From NCBI GenBank assembly GCA_013822685.1, contig PNKV01000005.1, positions 1 through 64,000 of the forward strand: a stretch of DNA of 64,000 nt, read 5' to 3'. Position 1 is the first letter of the stretch, and every line of letters starts with the position of its first letter. Both the position numbers and the translations under genes were made by a program. The notes beneath the pieces were generated by a model, which worked only from the letters and a program-made list of their open reading frames with translations, was not told the DNA's origin and did not search any database. The DNA comes from Leptothrix sp. (in: b-proteobacteria). Lineage in GTDB: Bacteria; Pseudomonadota; Gammaproteobacteria; Burkholderiales; Burkholderiaceae_C. Shown one piece after another: positions 1-7,829 of the stretch.

Positions 1-1092
1 ACCAGCCGCGCGGGGCCTGGCATGTCCAGCGAGGTGGGCCACGGCCTGCCGCGCAGCCCGATCAAGCTCGGGTGCCACAGTGCCCTCCCCGCGAACCGGG
101 GGCGGGCCACCGGCCAGGGCCTGATAGTGCCCGATCAGCACTTCGTGCCGCAGCCCGTGCGCGGTGACCCCCAACTCACGAACCGTGATGCCGAACTTCG
201 CCACCACGTAGTCAAAGCGCCTCAGGTTCTTGCGCAGGTCATGGGCTGGTTCGCCCATGTGCGCATCCTGGCTGCATACCACGCCCTGCGCAAACTCAAC
301 CGCCAGAACCCTGCTTGGGCGGTCCAGCGGGATGTAGCGCACCCGCCCCCCTTTGCCCTTGACCCACGCATACCGATCCGCTTCCTGCTCATCGGGCGAC
401 AGGCCGGTGGCCTCAAACGGCACGATGCTCTCGAAGGGCCTGAACAGCACCGATTCCTTGCGCCGCAGCCCCATCGCGTGGATCAGCCGAAGCGATGCAC
501 CCACATAGCGGTCGTGCTGGCACACCTGATCGATCAGTGCGTCGATGTCCACCCCTTGCGCCGACCAACTCTTGTCCCGGCTGGCGTATTCATGCCGCTG
601 GTATTCATCCAGGCTCAAGCCATAGTGGCTTGGCGCTCGCACGAAGCCATGCTTGCCCATCCACATCGCCAGCCCACGCAGAAAACTCAGGTAGGTCTGG
701 ATCGTGGCCGGTGCCAGGTGCTCTTGCTGCCAGACCTGCACCATGGCCTGGATGTGCTTTTGCCCCAGGTTGCGCGGGTCGGGCACGGTCTTGAACCCGG
801 CCTTGGCCTTCAGCTCACGAAAGAAGCGCCGCAAGAACTGGGCACGCTCCTGACGCGTCTTGTGCGAGACGGTTTTGGCCATCGATGTGTGCAGGGCGTT
901 GAACAGCTCGATCAACACCTCCAGCACCTTCAAGGGTGGTGTCTGGCCTGCGGGGTGGCGAGCCAGGATCTCTTGGGGTGTCTTGCCCGCCCAGCTTTGC
1001 CGTCGCGTGGGCTGATGCTGGCTTGAGCGCCCGGGGCTGGAGGGTTCCTGAATCCTGCGCCTGGAAGGTCGAGGGGTGGATGGCTTAGACAT
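1..1092 (-). CDS. Tyrosine recombinase / integrase, 3' end outside window
   Basis: Open leftward frame of 364 codons from ATG at 1092 to the window edge with no stop, so the C-terminus is missing. The N-terminal part (about residues 55-150) looks like a SAM-like core-binding domain (QERAQFLRRFFREL, then a helix around TIQTYLSFLRGLAMWM). The catalytic part shows the first arginine region (MGLRRKES, about 208-214), a beta-hairpin lysine region (VKGKGGRVRYIPL, 244-256), the HxxR box (AHGLRHE, 311-317) and a later His (HLAGH, 353-357). The nucleophilic Tyr should lie just outside. It resembles the integrase-domain proteins (Integrase_1 type) of Burkholderiales integrative elements. It would catalyse site-specific integration or excision, or resolution. 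It is a different subfamily from the P4-like integrase fragment near 48.5 kb. Family assignment is firm, its target is not. Confidence 0.85.
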   Translation of the reverse strand, partial: MSKPSTPRPSRRRIQEPSSPGRSSQHQPTRRQSWAGKTPQEILARHPAGQTPPLKVLEVLIELFNALHTSMAKTVSHKTRQERAQFLRRFFRELKAKAGFKTVPDPRNLGQKHIQAMVQVWQQEHLAPATIQTYLSFLRGLAMWMGKHGFVRAPSHYGLSLDEYQRHEYASRDKSWSAQGVDIDALIDQVCQHDRYVGASLRLIHAMGLRRKESVLFRPFESIVPFEATGLSPDEQEADRYAWVKGKGGRVRYIPLDRPSRVLAVEFAQGVVCSQDAHMGEPAHDLRKNLRRFDYVVAKFGITVRELGVTAHGLRHEVLIGHYQALAGGPPPVRGEGTVAPELDRAARQAVAHLAGHARPRAAG

Positions 1093-2333
1093 GATGTGAA
1101 TTCCATGGTCAGGCAGCCCGCTGCCCGAACAGCGGGTTGGGGTTGTACAAACATGCGCACGAAGGTGTGCGTGAAAGTGGAATCCCATTGAGATCGCCGA
1201 TGGCACGGATTCCGTCGCCCCATCGGCTCGTGGTCAAAGATTCAGCGCGCTACGCGACCACGATGAGTGCTGCGCCTACCCAAGAGGTTTGCCGGTCGGT
1301 GTGCCTGCTGTGAAGCATCGACACCGGCCCGCTCGGTCTGTCTTAAAAACGAACTAGTTGATCCGGCCCACTTGTGCATTTCTGCAGCCATGGGGTTGGT
1401 GATGCCAAGGTGCCTCAGGGGCATGAGTGGCATCGGCGCGCAGGTCTGGCCTCACGCGTCTGTGGTGGATCAGTTCTGGATTCGGAGCGCCATCCACTCG
1501 CATGGGTCCACCCCTGACCGAAAGTCCAGGGCGGTGTCGAGTTCATGAGCGAGGTCGCACGGGGAGCCTAAAAAGGCAAACACAACCGTGCGGTGCGCCA
1601 AGGCGCGTGCTCAAGGGATGACGGGAACAGCGGTGCGGCATCGGGTGCCGACTGCGTGCTCGAAGACCATGGCGCGTTTCAGGAACGCCCAGCGCGAACG
1701 CTGGCCAGGCCACTGGTGCATGCACTGCGAAAAAATCCTCACGGCCATCACCTCAAGGGGCGATGACAGATCCGGCTCAAAAGGCCGGAGCTTGAAGGGC
1801 AGGTAACGACTGCGACGCCTTTTGCTCCATCAGGAGCAGGGCCAGGACGGCCCTCGGGAATCTGCAGTTGACGCCGATGGCAAAACCAGGTCAAGGCAGG
1901 CCGCCGCAATCGCCCCGGATCGTGGGGCCATGCGGGTGGCGAATGTGGGTGTCGGGATGCACCCTTGAGCCGTGCTTATTTACCGATAGGGCCGCAGAGC
2001 CAGGCTGCATGCGGGCTTGACAGCAGATCGGCTTGCCTCTGGTTCCTGAACCCGCTCACTCGGCGTGGGTTCGGTGGATTGGCGATGGGTCGGCTCCGGC
2101 GACTTGTGGGGTTGACGACTGTCATTCGAATGAGAACGTAGTGACACACGTCAGCTCCCCAGCCGATGGTCAAGGTTTCAGGTGACAACACAACGTCAAC
2201 GCAATGCAGTTGGGCTGTCACCTGCGTGAGACCAATGCCGAAACGAGGCATTTTGAGCGGGGGTTTGGCGTGGCGGGATCGCAGCGGCTTGCCGATGCTG
2301 ATCGCTCATGAACCCATGCCTTGGAGGCTCATC
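1093..2333. other. Long gene-poor stretch of unit 1
   Basis: About 1.2 kb between the integrase start and the ParM-like gene. The short open frames here have no recognisable protein features. I see only small hairpins: tccggc/gccgga around 1772-1790 and gctcc/ggagc around 1829-1842. In mobile elements such a gap can hold transfer or replication sites, but I see no iterons or other diagnostic motif. Confidence 0.4.
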
Positions 2334-3374
2334 ATGGAATTTGTCGTCAGAGCGGTGGATGTCGGATCCGGCAACACCAAATACGTTGTGAACACGGACG
2401 GCAGCGAGATTCGCTGTGCCAGCTTCCCATCGATTGCCTATCCCAGCGCCAGCGAGACCCAGGCCTGGGCGGCATCCGAACGCCGCAAAACCTTGTCCAT
2501 ACCGATTGGCAACCTGTTCTATGAGGTCGGGCCAGATGTTCATTTGGTGGCTGACTCCGTTCGTGCCACCCAACTGCACGATGACTACACCGACAGTGCC
2601 GAATACATGGCGTTGCTGAGAGGCTCGCTCCACCTGATGAAGCAGCCACGCATCGATCTGCTGGTGGTCGGGTTGCCGGTTGCTTTGCTCCACCTCAAGA
2701 AGGCCTCGTTGGAAAAAGCCATGGTCGGTACGCACGACGTGGGTAGCGGTAAGACGGTGACTGTGGCCAAGGCGCTGGCCGTGGCGCAGCCTCAGGGGGC
2801 GCTGGTGCACTATGCTTCCGTGCACAAGAAGATGGCGACGATTGGCAATGAGCAGAGCTTGATCATTGACCCAGGTTCACGGACTTTCGACTGGCTGGTT
2901 GCGAGGGGCATGCGACAAGTGCAAAAACAGAGCCACTCGTTCAACCGCGGTATGTCCGACGTGTTGCGCTTGATCGCCGCGGAGATCACCAAGGACATTG
3001 GAAGCCCCTACCGGGATATGGATGCCATCGACTTGGCGCTGCGAACAGGCAAGCAGTTGGTCTTGTTTCAGAAGCCCTATGACATCAAGCGTTTCATGCC
3101 CATGGCTGAGGCCGTGGCGCATCAGGCGGTGTCAACGATGAGGCAGTACATCGAATCACCGCAGAGCCTGCAGAACATCATCCTGGTTGGGGGCGGGGCC
3201 TTCCTCTTCAAGAAGGCCGTGAAGGCGGGGTTTCCGAGCCATCGCATCCATGAGGTCAAGGAGCCGATGTTTGCCAATGTGCGTGGATTTCAGTTGGCGG
3301 GACAGAACTATGCGCGCACGGTGATTTCAGCAACAAGGCCAGAACGTGAGGCTGGGGCTGGGGGTGAAGAATGA
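2334..3374 (+). CDS. ParM/StbA-family actin-like protein
   Basis: A 346-aa protein of the actin-like ATPase superfamily. The start ATG at 2334 is preceded by GGAGG at 2323-2327, so the longer upstream open frame is not used. Nucleotide-binding signatures are visible: phosphate-1 motif AVDVGSGNTK near the N-terminus, phosphate-2 motif IIDPGSRTFDW near the middle, and the adenosine-side motif ILVGGGAFLFKKAVK near the C-terminus. ParM/StbA proteins polymerise with ATP and push replicons apart during segregation. On integrative elements they are thought to stabilise the excised circle. The next gene overlaps it by the ATGA arrangement and is the likely DNA-binding or adaptor partner. Function in segregation is inferred from family and context. 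Confidence 0.85.
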   Translation: MEFVVRAVDVGSGNTKYVVNTDGSEIRCASFPSIAYPSASETQAWAASERRKTLSIPIGNLFYEVGPDVHLVADSVRATQLHDDYTDSAEYMALLRGSLHLMKQPRIDLLVVGLPVALLHLKKASLEKAMVGTHDVGSGKTVTVAKALAVAQPQGALVHYASVHKKMATIGNEQSLIIDPGSRTFDWLVARGMRQVQKQSHSFNRGMSDVLRLIAAEITKDIGSPYRDMDAIDLALRTGKQLVLFQKPYDIKRFMPMAEAVAHQAVSTMRQYIESPQSLQNIILVGGGAFLFKKAVKAGFPSHRIHEVKEPMFANVRGFQLAGQNYARTVISATRPEREAGAGGEE

Positions 3375-3649
3375 GTGGTAATGCACTGGCTCAGGCCGAA
3401 CCTATTCGCATGGTCTTCGAGTTGTCTCGTGAAGATCATCCCCGGCTTTACGACGAACTGATACGCTTTCCGAAAGGGACCAAGATAATCAATCGACTGA
3501 GGGTGCTTGCCTATGATGGCCTGTTGGTCCAGGTCGGTCGCGCGATGTCTCCCGCGAGGAATGAGCATGACGAGCCATCTGATGGCGAGGTACCCGAGGG
3601 AGGCGCATCGCTCACCAACGACCTGTTTAGGCCGGCTATTCGTGATTGA
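3371..3649 (+). CDS. Small partner protein of the ParM-like gene
   Basis: A 92-aa protein whose ATG overlaps the ParM-like stop codon (ATGA), which implies translational coupling. The first half is basic and helical (PIRMVFELSREDHPRLYDE.. then KIINRLRVLAYDGLLVQ) and the C-terminal third is acidic and probably disordered. Segregation actins are usually paired with a small adaptor that binds a centromere-like site (ParR/StbB role), and position and size fit. I cannot name a family from sequence alone. Confidence 0.6.
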   Translation: MSGNALAQAEPIRMVFELSREDHPRLYDELIRFPKGTKIINRLRVLAYDGLLVQVGRAMSPARNEHDEPSDGEVPEGGASLTNDLFRPAIRD

Positions 3650-3688
3650 TGGACACATCGACATCACTTCCTGCGAACTTGCTTGTGC

Positions 3689-4546
3689 TCACCAGTCCTT
3701 CTCGTACTTGATTGGTGACATGCGAGGTGCGTCCTTCAGCAGTTGGCTCAACATCTTTCGAGCTTGGTCGTATGTTTGTTGGGCGCCCATGTCTTGGGTG
3801 ATCAGGCCATCGAAGTAAAGTGCGATGGCGCAATATGTGGAGTCGATCAGATCGCTTCTGTGGGACCGGCTACCAATGTCTTTTGGGTTGCCTTTGGCGC
3901 TTCGGTGAACAGCCCTGATAGAGAAGCACAACGGAAACGCAAAGTTCATGGAAAGCAGCAGGTCCTGCAGAGTGTCTGGACACGCTCCAGGATGGGCACG
4001 CTGCAACATGATGTCCGACTGCTCAATGATGTTTTTGAGAAAGGTATGCCTGAAATCGGGCGTCCATTCATTCTCTCTTCGAAGAATTTTGACGTCGTTC
4101 TCGCTGAAGGTTTGTAGCCATCCGCTCAGCACATCCTTCACCGCGTCCCCAGCTGGAGACAGATTTTCTAGAAAGAGCCGTGCCGCATGCATCCTTTCAA
4201 GGATGCCCAACTGAACTCGTGGGTCTGTATGCATGCGCCCAATCTGCCTGCCAAGTCGAGCGAAGTCCTTGGTCGATGGATTGTCGATGAGATTCTTCGG
4301 CTTGCGCAATTGTTTGGGTGCCAGTTGGCACAGTGGGTTCATTGGTTTTGAAACCAGAACTTGGTCGGGATAGTTGCGAACGATCTGAAAGTTCGCAGCA
4401 ACACCATCCTGATCGCGCGCGTTGAGGGCCTCCACGGCAAAGTACTCGGTCAGCACCACAAGATGCTGCTTGCTTTGCTTTAACCAATCGTTCAGTCGGG
4501 GATCCTTGGCGCAACTGATGTCGAGGACTTTCCTACAAACCGTCAT
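3689..4546 (-). CDS. Putative PIN-like domain protein
   Basis: A 285-aa protein of unknown function. The N-terminus (CRKVLDISC.., then LVVLTEYFAVEAL) and C-terminus (DLIDSTYCAIALYFDGLITQD) look like the two ends of a PIN-like nuclease fold: an early Asp, a Glu after the second strand, and a late [S/D]..Y.A....DGLIT.D segment. The middle is helical and does not match a family I know. ATG at 4546 is chosen. An in-frame start at 4630 would extend the gene through the guaA-like repeat at 4565-4583 and give a proline-rich low-quality extension. Neither start has a strong ribosome binding site. It is convergent with the ParM-partner gene. The PIN assignment is pattern recognition only. Confidence 0.5.
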   Translation of the reverse strand: MTVCRKVLDISCAKDPRLNDWLKQSKQHLVVLTEYFAVEALNARDQDGVAANFQIVRNYPDQVLVSKPMNPLCQLAPKQLRKPKNLIDNPSTKDFARLGRQIGRMHTDPRVQLGILERMHAARLFLENLSPAGDAVKDVLSGWLQTFSENDVKILRRENEWTPDFRHTFLKNIIEQSDIMLQRAHPGACPDTLQDLLLSMNFAFPLCFSIRAVHRSAKGNPKDIGSRSHRSDLIDSTYCAIALYFDGLITQDMGAQQTYDQARKMLSQLLKDAPRMSPIKYEKDW

Positions 4547-4564
4547 GGAGTTATTTAAACCGTC

Positions 4565-4583
4565 TGATCGAGTGGGAGTGAGG
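4565..4583 (+). repeat. guaA 3'-end-like attachment repeat, copy A
   Basis: The 19 bases tgatcgagtgggagtgagg match the core of the three other copies. Read in frame the core gives IEWE-stop, the universal end of GMP synthase. Only the core is shared here; the 25 upstream bases common to copies B-D are absent. It separates the ParM/PIN unit from the NAD/ADP-ribose unit. Confidence 0.75.
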
Positions 4584-4626
4584 GGCGGATAAGCTTTTGA
4601 AGGTTTAAACGGCACGATGGAATACC

Positions 4627-5544
4627 TCAAAACGGCACAGGTCGTCCATCGCGATGTAAAAGCCCCCGCGCCATGGCATCAATGTCTTCACACATGTACA
4701 GCTGCTTGCGCCAGTGCTGCGGAATGTCGTCCATACCATAGAACGCCCCTGCGACCTGACCTGCTATGGCAGCGGTGGTGTCGGCGTCATCTCCCAAGTT
4801 CGCGGCCGCGAGGACGGCAGCTTCGAATGATTCGGTCGTCGCAAAGCTCCAAAGCGCTGCCTCCAGGGATTGGACGCAATAGCCACTGCCCTGAATCTGA
4901 CCGCGATCTTTGTTCAGGTAGCGGACATCGGCAATGTCCTGTACGACCGAACTGCTCAAACCAGCTTGAGAAATTTTGAGGACCGCCGCTTTTGAGGGCG
5001 CACCATTCAAGGCGTTGGAGATGATCTCGGCCAGAACTGAACAACACTCTATGGCTTCTACGGCGCCGTGGGTGGTTTGTGAGCTTAGCTGCGCATACTG
5101 CAAAATGGCCACAAGGTCTGGGAAGTACCTCAGCACCACGGGCGCTAGGCGCATCAGAGAGCCATTGCCAGCGCTATTGGGGTCCGTCGATCCAGACAAT
5201 GGGTACCCAGTCGCACTGAATCGAAGCAGCGCATCCTGAACGGTCATCCCGATGTCAAAGCATTCACCGGTGGGGCTTGGATATCCCCAGCGCCACCAGT
5301 TCATGTACCGGTTCATCTGATCCATCGCATCGAATCCATCGCGATGTAGCAGACTCTGAGCCAGGCAAATGGCCATGGCCGTGTCGTCGGTCCACTGCCC
5401 CGGCTTCAGATTGAACGGGCCGCCTCCGACCATGTCGGTGATGGGTTCAAAACTCCCACGTGGGCTGAACTCCAAGGTGGTGCCGACGGCATCTCCGCAG
5501 GCCAGGCCAATCAGGCATCCCCTGTAGCGACTCTCTAGATCCAT
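4627..5544 (-). CDS. ADP-ribosylglycohydrolase (ARH/DraG family)
   Basis: A 305-aa protein of the ADP-ribosyl(di)nitrogenase-reductase hydrolase family, which uses a binuclear Mg centre to remove ADP-ribose from modified proteins or other acceptors. Seen: GLACGDAVG near residues 13-21, the metal-binding WTDDTAM at 51-57, and the C-terminal LGDDADTTAAIAGQVAGA starting near 250, which supplies the second metal-ligand cluster. All key acidic residues are present, so it should be active. It is the last gene of a leftward group (macro, NADAR, ARH) made entirely of enzymes that act on ADP-ribose conjugates. The substrate (Arg, Ser or nucleic-acid-linked ADP-ribose) cannot be told from the sequence. 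Confidence 0.93.
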   Translation of the reverse strand: MDLESRYRGCLIGLACGDAVGTTLEFSPRGSFEPITDMVGGGPFNLKPGQWTDDTAMAICLAQSLLHRDGFDAMDQMNRYMNWWRWGYPSPTGECFDIGMTVQDALLRFSATGYPLSGSTDPNSAGNGSLMRLAPVVLRYFPDLVAILQYAQLSSQTTHGAVEAIECCSVLAEIISNALNGAPSKAAVLKISQAGLSSSVVQDIADVRYLNKDRGQIQGSGYCVQSLEAALWSFATTESFEAAVLAAANLGDDADTTAAIAGQVAGAFYGMDDIPQHWRKQLYMCEDIDAMARGLLHRDGRPVPF

Positions 5545-5590
5545 ATGCTTGCCAATGACGGTTGTGTGAGCGGGTCTGGTAGATGGGTGG

Positions 5591-6151
5591 CTACCGATTG
5601 GCCAGCAATTGCCGACGCACTTCCATCAATGCGAAACCAAGAAGGTTGAGCCCTTGCCACATCGCAGGGTTTTCAATCTGTGGATGGTCTTCGGCCATGC
5701 CGATACCCCAAACCTTGTCAACCGGACTGGCTTCCACCAGGACACGGTCTTCGGTTTTGAGCAGGAAGTCTTGCAACGAAGCATTCTGAGAAAACTTGGC
5801 CAGGTTGCCCTCGACCACGGCATCGAAACGACGTGCGTCCCAGAGGCGATCATCGAAGTTTCGAATCTCTCGACCGAGCTTCTTGGCAAGCGCTGGGCTC
5901 TTCGCCGCGATGATCTGATTCCAGGTTTCCTGATCATCGAACAGCCTTGCTTTCTCCGCCATCATGTAGTGCTCGGCAGTCAAATAGGTGATTTCACCCA
6001 AGGTGAAGGACGACTCGAACCATTGGCTAAAGCAAGTCTTTCCGATGGAGCCATCCTTCTTTGGCTGATGGCCCCAGAAATGGAGGTACTTGAGCCGTTG
6101 CCCTTGCTTGGCTTGCTCAATCAACTGGCCGATGTGGTCGGTAGCGTGCAT
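5591..6151 (-). CDS. NADAR family protein (YbiA-like N-glycosidase)
   Basis: A 186-aa NADAR/YbiA family protein. The start ATG at 6151 follows AGGGG with suitable spacing; a longer frame to 6223 would overlap the macro gene and is not preferred. Seen: LHFWGHQP near the N-terminus, the family core YLTAEHYMMAEKARLF, NFDDRLWDARRFDAVVEGNLAKF, and the C-terminal DKVWGIGMAEDHPQIENPAMWQGLNLLG. YbiA cleaves N-glycosidic bonds in riboflavin-pathway intermediates, and other NADAR proteins reverse ADP-ribosylation of guanosine as antitoxins of DarT2. Here it sits between a macro-domain gene and an ADP-ribosylglycohydrolase gene, which favours the ADP-ribose role. No DarT-like toxin is adjacent. Confidence 0.92.
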   Translation of the reverse strand: MHATDHIGQLIEQAKQGQRLKYLHFWGHQPKKDGSIGKTCFSQWFESSFTLGEITYLTAEHYMMAEKARLFDDQETWNQIIAAKSPALAKKLGREIRNFDDRLWDARRFDAVVEGNLAKFSQNASLQDFLLKTEDRVLVEASPVDKVWGIGMAEDHPQIENPAMWQGLNLLGFALMEVRRQLLANR

Positions 6152-6174
6152 GGGTGATCCCCTTGATGTGATTT

Positions 6175-6672
6175 TCAGCGCAGCAGCGCTTGGTAGATTT
6201 CCAGATCGCTTAGATTGAAGCAACAGAAGGTGATGTCAAGGCTGGTGTTTGCCGCGTGCTCTCTGGCAGTTGCAACGGCGATCTCAGCTGCAGCTTGCGA
6301 TGGAAACCGGTATGAGCCAGTACTGATGCACGAAAACGCCAATGACTGAATGTCGTGCTGGATGGCCAGCGCAATGCATTCGCGGTAGCACGCAGCCAGC
6401 AACTTCGCCTCATCCTTTGCGCCACCTTGCCAGACTGGTCCGACAGTGTGAATGACATAACTGGCTGGCAGCTTGAAACCGCTGGTCAGCTTGGCCTGTC
6501 CAACCTTGCAGCCGTAGAGCTTGCGACAGGCTTCCAGTAGTTCGGGGCCGGCCGCACGATGAATTGCGCCGTCCACGCCACCTCCGCCAAGCAGGGACGT
6601 GTTGGCAGCATTGACGATGGCGTCCACAGTCAACTTGGTGATGTCGCCCTTGATTGCTTGAAAGGTGGCCAT
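6175..6672 (-). CDS. Macro-domain ADP-ribose hydrolase (YmdB-like)
   Basis: A 165-aa single macro domain. Seen: the adenine/distal-ribose segment FQAIKGDITKLTVDAIVNAANTSLLGGGGVDGAIHRAAG (pieces at residues 4-42) including the catalytic-loop Asn and Asp of the MacroD/YmdB class, HTVGPVW in the middle, and SISTG-like CISTGSYRFP near 115-125. Such enzymes hydrolyse O-acetyl-ADP-ribose and remove ADP-ribose from acidic side chains or nucleic-acid ends. It is the first gene of the leftward eraser group. The ATG at 6672 follows a GAGG. The promoter region is shared with the divergent SPFH gene and holds a candidate NrtR operator at 6701-6721. Confidence 0.95.
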   Translation of the reverse strand: MATFQAIKGDITKLTVDAIVNAANTSLLGGGGVDGAIHRAAGPELLEACRKLYGCKVGQAKLTSGFKLPASYVIHTVGPVWQGGAKDEAKLLAACYRECIALAIQHDIQSLAFSCISTGSYRFPSQAAAEIAVATAREHAANTSLDITFCCFNLSDLEIYQALLR

Positions 6673-6695
6673 GTTGCGTGAACCTCAAATTCTTG

Positions 6696-6725
6696 TTGAC
6701 TTAGTTTAATTGATGAACTTATGAT
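6696..6725 (+). promoter_or_regulatory. Promoter of the SPFH-kptA operon
   Basis: A sigma70-like pair: TTGACT at 6696-6701 and TATGAT at 6720-6725, separated by 18 bases. It predicts transcription start near 6732, about 45 bases before the SPFH start codon. The spacer is filled by the palindrome at 6701-6721, so a bound regulator would block polymerase. The divergent macro gene may use the same region on the other strand. Confidence 0.6.
6701..6721. promoter_or_regulatory. Candidate NrtR operator 2
   Basis: A 21-bp imperfect palindrome, TTAGTTTAAT-T-GATGAACTTA. It matches the operator in front of the pncA-like gene (15214-15234, other strand) at about 15 of 21 positions and at 12 of 16 fixed positions of the pattern TTAGnTTnAC-n-GTnAAnCTAA. 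Its position inside the -35/-10 spacer is typical of a repressor site. Assignment to the NrtR encoded at 15307 is inferred. Confidence 0.55.
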
Positions 6726-6776
6726 AGTTGCACAACGACACGAAGTCAACAATACACCACTGAAAGGGGAAATCGT

Positions 6777-7829
6777 ATGCTGGGAATTCGCTTCATCAAG
6801 TCACAACCGACGATGCATCTGATGCAATTCCGTCGTGGGCAGGTCGTTCGCGAAGGTGCTGGCTTGTCATTCTTCTACTACGGACCTACATCCACGTTGG
6901 TGGCAGTGCCGATCGGCAGTCAGGATCGGCCTTTCATTCTTGAACTCGTGACGTCTGACTTTCAGAGCATCACCGTTCAGGGGCAGGTGACCTATCGTGT
7001 CGCTGATCCTGGGCGCATTGCGGGCCTGATGGATTTTTCCTTGTCGGCAGACGGAAAGGCTCATATGTCGGAAGACCCCAAAAGGCTGGGCGAACGGGTG
7101 GCCATGCAAGCTGAAGTCATCGTGCGTCAATCTGTTCAGCAAATGGATTTGAAGCAAGCATTGCGGGCATCAGCCACGATTGCGCAGGAAACTCATAAGC
7201 GTCTGGCGTTGCAGACCGAAGTGGCCGCTTTGGGCCTAGAGATCCTGGGAGTATCTGTGCTGGCCATCAAGCCAACACCAGAGATGTCTCGGGCACTGGA
7301 GGCGGAGGCCAGAGAATCGAACCTCAAGGCCGCAGACGAAGCTGTCTTCGGCCGTCGAATGTCTGCCGTTCAAAACGAGCGCGCGGTGCGTGAAACCGAG
7401 CTGGATACGGAAGTAGCCGTTGAGCACAAGAAGCGTCAGATCGGCGAGGCTCAGATGGATGCGAAGGCTGCAGTGGCGCGTCGGGAGAACGAACTTCGAA
7501 CCGAGCAGATGGAGTCTGACGTCACGCTGGAGGAGCGGCGTAAGTTGTTTGTCGAGGGTCAGGCGGAAAACAGTCGCACCATGGCTGATGCAGAAGCGTA
7601 TCGACTGGGCGCCATCATGCAGACCATGGAGAAGGCCGATCCTCGCATCGTTCAGGCACTGGCAGCATCGGGCATGCAACCAGGTCAGTTGATCGCTCAG
7701 GCGTTTGGTGGGATTGCCGAGAAGGCACAACACATTGGGCAACTCAACATGTCGCCGGAGCTGTTGCAGTCTTTGATCCGCGATAACAGCGGTGGGCCAC
7801 AGGGAGCCAATCGTGGTCGCGCCAACTGA
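6777..7829 (+). CDS. SPFH/Band 7 domain protein
   Basis: A 350-aa protein: SPFH (stomatin/prohibitin/flotillin) domain in about residues 15-185, then a long charged coiled coil (about 190-275, rich in E, R, K and A, e.g. ARRENELRTEQMESDVTLEERR) and a short helical tail. No clear N-terminal membrane helix is present, unlike classic stomatins, so attachment to the membrane would be peripheral. SPFH proteins form ring- or cage-like scaffolds. The start ATG has AAGGGG upstream. It overlaps the following NAD-kinase-like gene, so the two products are probably made in proportion and may form one complex. Its role within an ADP-ribose gene set is not known. Confidence 0.85.
   Translation: MLGIRFIKSQPTMHLMQFRRGQVVREGAGLSFFYYGPTSTLVAVPIGSQDRPFILELVTSDFQSITVQGQVTYRVADPGRIAGLMDFSLSADGKAHMSEDPKRLGERVAMQAEVIVRQSVQQMDLKQALRASATIAQETHKRLALQTEVAALGLEILGVSVLAIKPTPEMSRALEAEARESNLKAADEAVFGRRMSAVQNERAVRETELDTEVAVEHKKRQIGEAQMDAKAAVARRENELRTEQMESDVTLEERRKLFVEGQAENSRTMADAEAYRLGAIMQTMEKADPRIVQALAASGMQPGQLIAQAFGGIAEKAQHIGQLNMSPELLQSLIRDNSGGPQGANRGRAN

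Noticed and set aside
22..1026. A long rightward open frame of 334 codons
   Set aside because: It is the antisense frame of the integrase; the leftward frame has clear recombinase motifs and this one has none.
1588..1806. A 72-codon rightward frame in the gene-poor region
   Set aside because: No ribosome binding site, no recognisable features, composition like its surroundings.
4627..6672. A DarT-NADAR or DarTG toxin-antitoxin system
   Set aside because: NADAR and macro are present, but no DarT-like toxin gene is adjacent or elsewhere in the window.
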